Part shown: piece by piece, positions 13,887 to 15,033 of the stretch
How the letters are laid out: each line of letters starts with the position of its first letter
Position numbering within the stretch: position 1 is the first letter of the stretch
Source of the DNA: a bacterium
GTDB taxonomy: Bacteria; Ratteibacteria; UBA8468; B48-G9; JAFGKM01
Direction: 5' to 3'
Length of the DNA stretch: 15,033 nt
Assembly: GCA_023230585.1 (NCBI GenBank)
Contig: JALNXB010000045.1
Location: 1 to 15,033, forward strand
Notes under the pieces: generated by a model
The model's input: the letters and a program-made list of their open reading frames with translations, nothing else
Database searches by the model: none
Told to the model about the DNA's origin: nothing
Translations under genes and position numbers: made by a program

Positions 13887-14792
13887 TTAAAAATGGGAAA
13901 ACCCTGAAGGTTCTATTTTAACAACCTCGTCTTGATAAACCCCTTCAAATTTTCTTTCTTCTGTAATCACACCTACACAAGTAACAATAGTATTACCTAT
14001 TTTTGCTGGAACATCTTTCTTGCAGGAAGATGGAACTGTAAAAAGAAGTTCATAATCCTCTCCATCATTTAATGCGTGTGCTATGGCTTCTTTTTTTGAA
14101 GAACTCATTTTTATAGCGTCAGCAGAAGTAGGAACCTTGTCAAGCCAAAGTCTAAACCCTGTTTTACTTGCTTTAGCAAGCCGTGTAAGGTCAGTGGAAA
14201 GCCCATCAGAAATATCCATCATAGATGTTACATTCACTCTTTTAATAAGTATTCTGCTCTCTTTAATTCTTGGTACAATATTTAAATGTTTCTTTAAAAT
14301 GGTACCTCCAAGTTTTCCTGTAACATAAATATTGTCACCAACGCAAGCACCACTTCTAAGTTTAAGATACTTCTTTTCAACTATACCTGCCATTGTAACA
14401 TCAATAAAAAGAACAGGCGCCTTACTTATATTTCCCCCCACAATATCAAAATTATATAAACTCGACATCTTCTCCATACCTCTTAGGAGAGGCGCAACTA
14501 TATTTTTTGTCCCATCAGGAAACCCCACAGATACAAGTGCATATAGAGGTGTTCCTCCCATTGCAGATATATCACTAAGATTGACTGCCATAGCTTTCTT
14601 GCCTATCTGGTAAAGGGTTGCATGGTCCCTCTTAAAATGTACATTTTCTACTACAGAATCTGTTGTTAAAAGAAGGTAGTTGGTTGCGTCATATTTTAGC
14701 ACAGCTGTATCATCACCAGGACCCAATATAACATCCTTGTTTTTTATTTTGATATTATTATTTATAAACTCTATTATTTTTTCTTCATCCAT
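13887..14792 (-). CDS. thiL: Thiamine-monophosphate kinase
   Basis: ThiL phosphorylates thiamine monophosphate to thiamine pyrophosphate, the last step of cofactor synthesis. The 301-residue protein has GPGDDTAV (24-31), TTDSVVENVHF (43-53), NLSDISAMGG (71-80), VGGNIS (118-123), MMDISDGLSTDL (191-202) and NDGEDYELLF (242-251), covering the nucleotide and metal sites of the family. It ends in the usual GFxHF. The loop after VTGKLGG (157-163) is shorter than in the E. coli form and runs directly into KHLNIVPRI, a variant I associate with PVC-type bacteria. Residues 258-268 are duplicated at the uvrA end. The start has only a weak GGAT-type site. A repeat begins about ten bases upstream, so the promoter may lie within or beyond it. 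Confidence 0.95.
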   Translation of the reverse strand: MDEEKIIEFINNNIKIKNKDVILGPGDDTAVLKYDATNYLLLTTDSVVENVHFKRDHATLYQIGKKAMAVNLSDISAMGGTPLYALVSVGFPDGTKNIVAPLLRGMEKMSSLYNFDIVGGNISKAPVLFIDVTMAGIVEKKYLKLRSGACVGDNIYVTGKLGGTILKKHLNIVPRIKESRILIKRVNVTSMMDISDGLSTDLTRLAKASKTGFRLWLDKVPTSADAIKMSSSKKEAIAHALNDGEDYELLFTVPSSCKKDVPAKIGNTIVTCVGVITEERKFEGVYQDEVVKIEPSGFSHF

Positions 14793-14802
14793 ATTTTTAT
14801 CC

Positions 14803-14870
14803 GTCGTTTTATGGCATTGCGAGGAATGCCTTCTAATGACGTGGCAACCCTCGTATTTATCCTTATTATT
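14803..14870 (+). repeat. Dispersed repeat, TTGCGAG family, copy 2
   Basis: It begins GTCGTTTTATGGCATTGCGA, then has a variable stretch, then GTGGCAACCCTCG (14841-14853) and TATTTATCC. Both conserved words match 2331-2351 and 2364-2380. It lies just upstream of the thiL start codon and may carry or displace that gene's promoter. Confidence 0.65.
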
Positions 14871-14890
14871 TTTTTGCTTTTCCTTTCGTT

Positions 14891-14912
14891 AAAAAAGTAT
14901 GTGTCTATTCAC
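14891..14912 (+). repeat. Dispersed repeat, GTATG family, copy 4 (end only)
   Basis: AAAAAAGTATG followed by GTCTATTCAC matches the conserved end of the family at 124-180, 2575-2600 and 6218-6273. It is inserted between two TTGCGAG-family copies. Confidence 0.6.
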
Positions 14913-14930
14913 GAATTACGAGGTGCTAAC

Positions 14931-15033
14931 CGACGCTTTTTGTCGTTGCGAAGGAACGCTTTGTGTGACTGCGGCAATCCTCGCTTTTATCCCCACTATT
15001 GTTTATTCCCATTCCTTTTCCGCCTACGGCGAG
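14931..15033 (+). repeat. Dispersed repeat, TTGCGAG family, copy 3 (runs off the window)
   Basis: It starts CGACGCTTTTTGTCGTTGCG and continues with GCGGCAATCCTCG (14971-14983). It ends in CGCCTACGGCGAG at the window edge. Bases 14971-15033 align with 2364-2423. The matching right half of the 2390-2470 palindrome, if present, would lie outside the window. Confidence 0.65.

Noticed and set aside
14332..14613. 93-codon plus-strand frame opposite thiL
   Set aside because: It is the antisense shadow of a clearly conserved gene and has no start signal or motif.

Overview
This is an AT-rich bacterial stretch holding twelve protein genes and no RNA gene or recognisable transposase. The gene types (HtpX membrane protease, type IV pilus or type II secretion minor pilins, and sugar-handling Gfo/Idh, NagB-like and PIG-L families) fit a diderm bacterium. 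The intergenic palindromic repeats recall uncultured lineages such as Omnitrophota or other PVC-related groups. That placement is my inference from style and is weak. Ribosome binding sites of the AAAGGAG type and sigma-70-like promoters with 17-base spacers are visible.

Layout. Bases 1-290 hold a folded inverted repeat, a dispersed repeat and the htpX promoter. htpX (291-1151, +) converges on a minus-strand block that reads tilS, a Gfo/Idh/MocA oxidoreductase, a divergent NagB-like isomerase/deaminase and a metal-dependent amidohydrolase. The oxidoreductase has its own promoter over the tilS stop codon, and the NagB-like gene probably shares it. A 366-base gap full of repeats separates the NagB-like gene from the amidohydrolase. 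Divergent from tilS is a three-gene minor-pilin operon (6427-9308, +), followed by a PIG-L deacetylase (9396-10205, +) and uvrA (10385-13165, +), whose promoter suggests a nearly leaderless mRNA. A complete mazE-mazF toxin-antitoxin pair (13286-13869, +) lies between uvrA and the convergent thiL (13887-14792, -). The window ends in another repeat cluster.

How the genes relate. tilS, uvrA, thiL and htpX are housekeeping. The oxidoreductase, NagB-like protein and amidohydrolase look like a small carbohydrate-conversion set. The NagB-like enzyme has lost the phosphate-binding residues of true glucosamine-6-phosphate deaminase, and the oxidoreductase lacks the usual EKP lysine, so the substrate is probably not the textbook one. 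The three pilin-like proteins likely form a pilus or pseudopilus initiation complex; the largest carries a bactofilin-like beta-helix.

Most notable points. A 36-base piece of the thiL coding sequence is duplicated at the uvrA stop codon, so imperfect direct repeats bracket mazEF; this looks like the scar of a cassette insertion or recombination. The NagB-like protein has a rebuilt active site. At least two families of dispersed repeats recur in the intergenic regions and in none of the genes.
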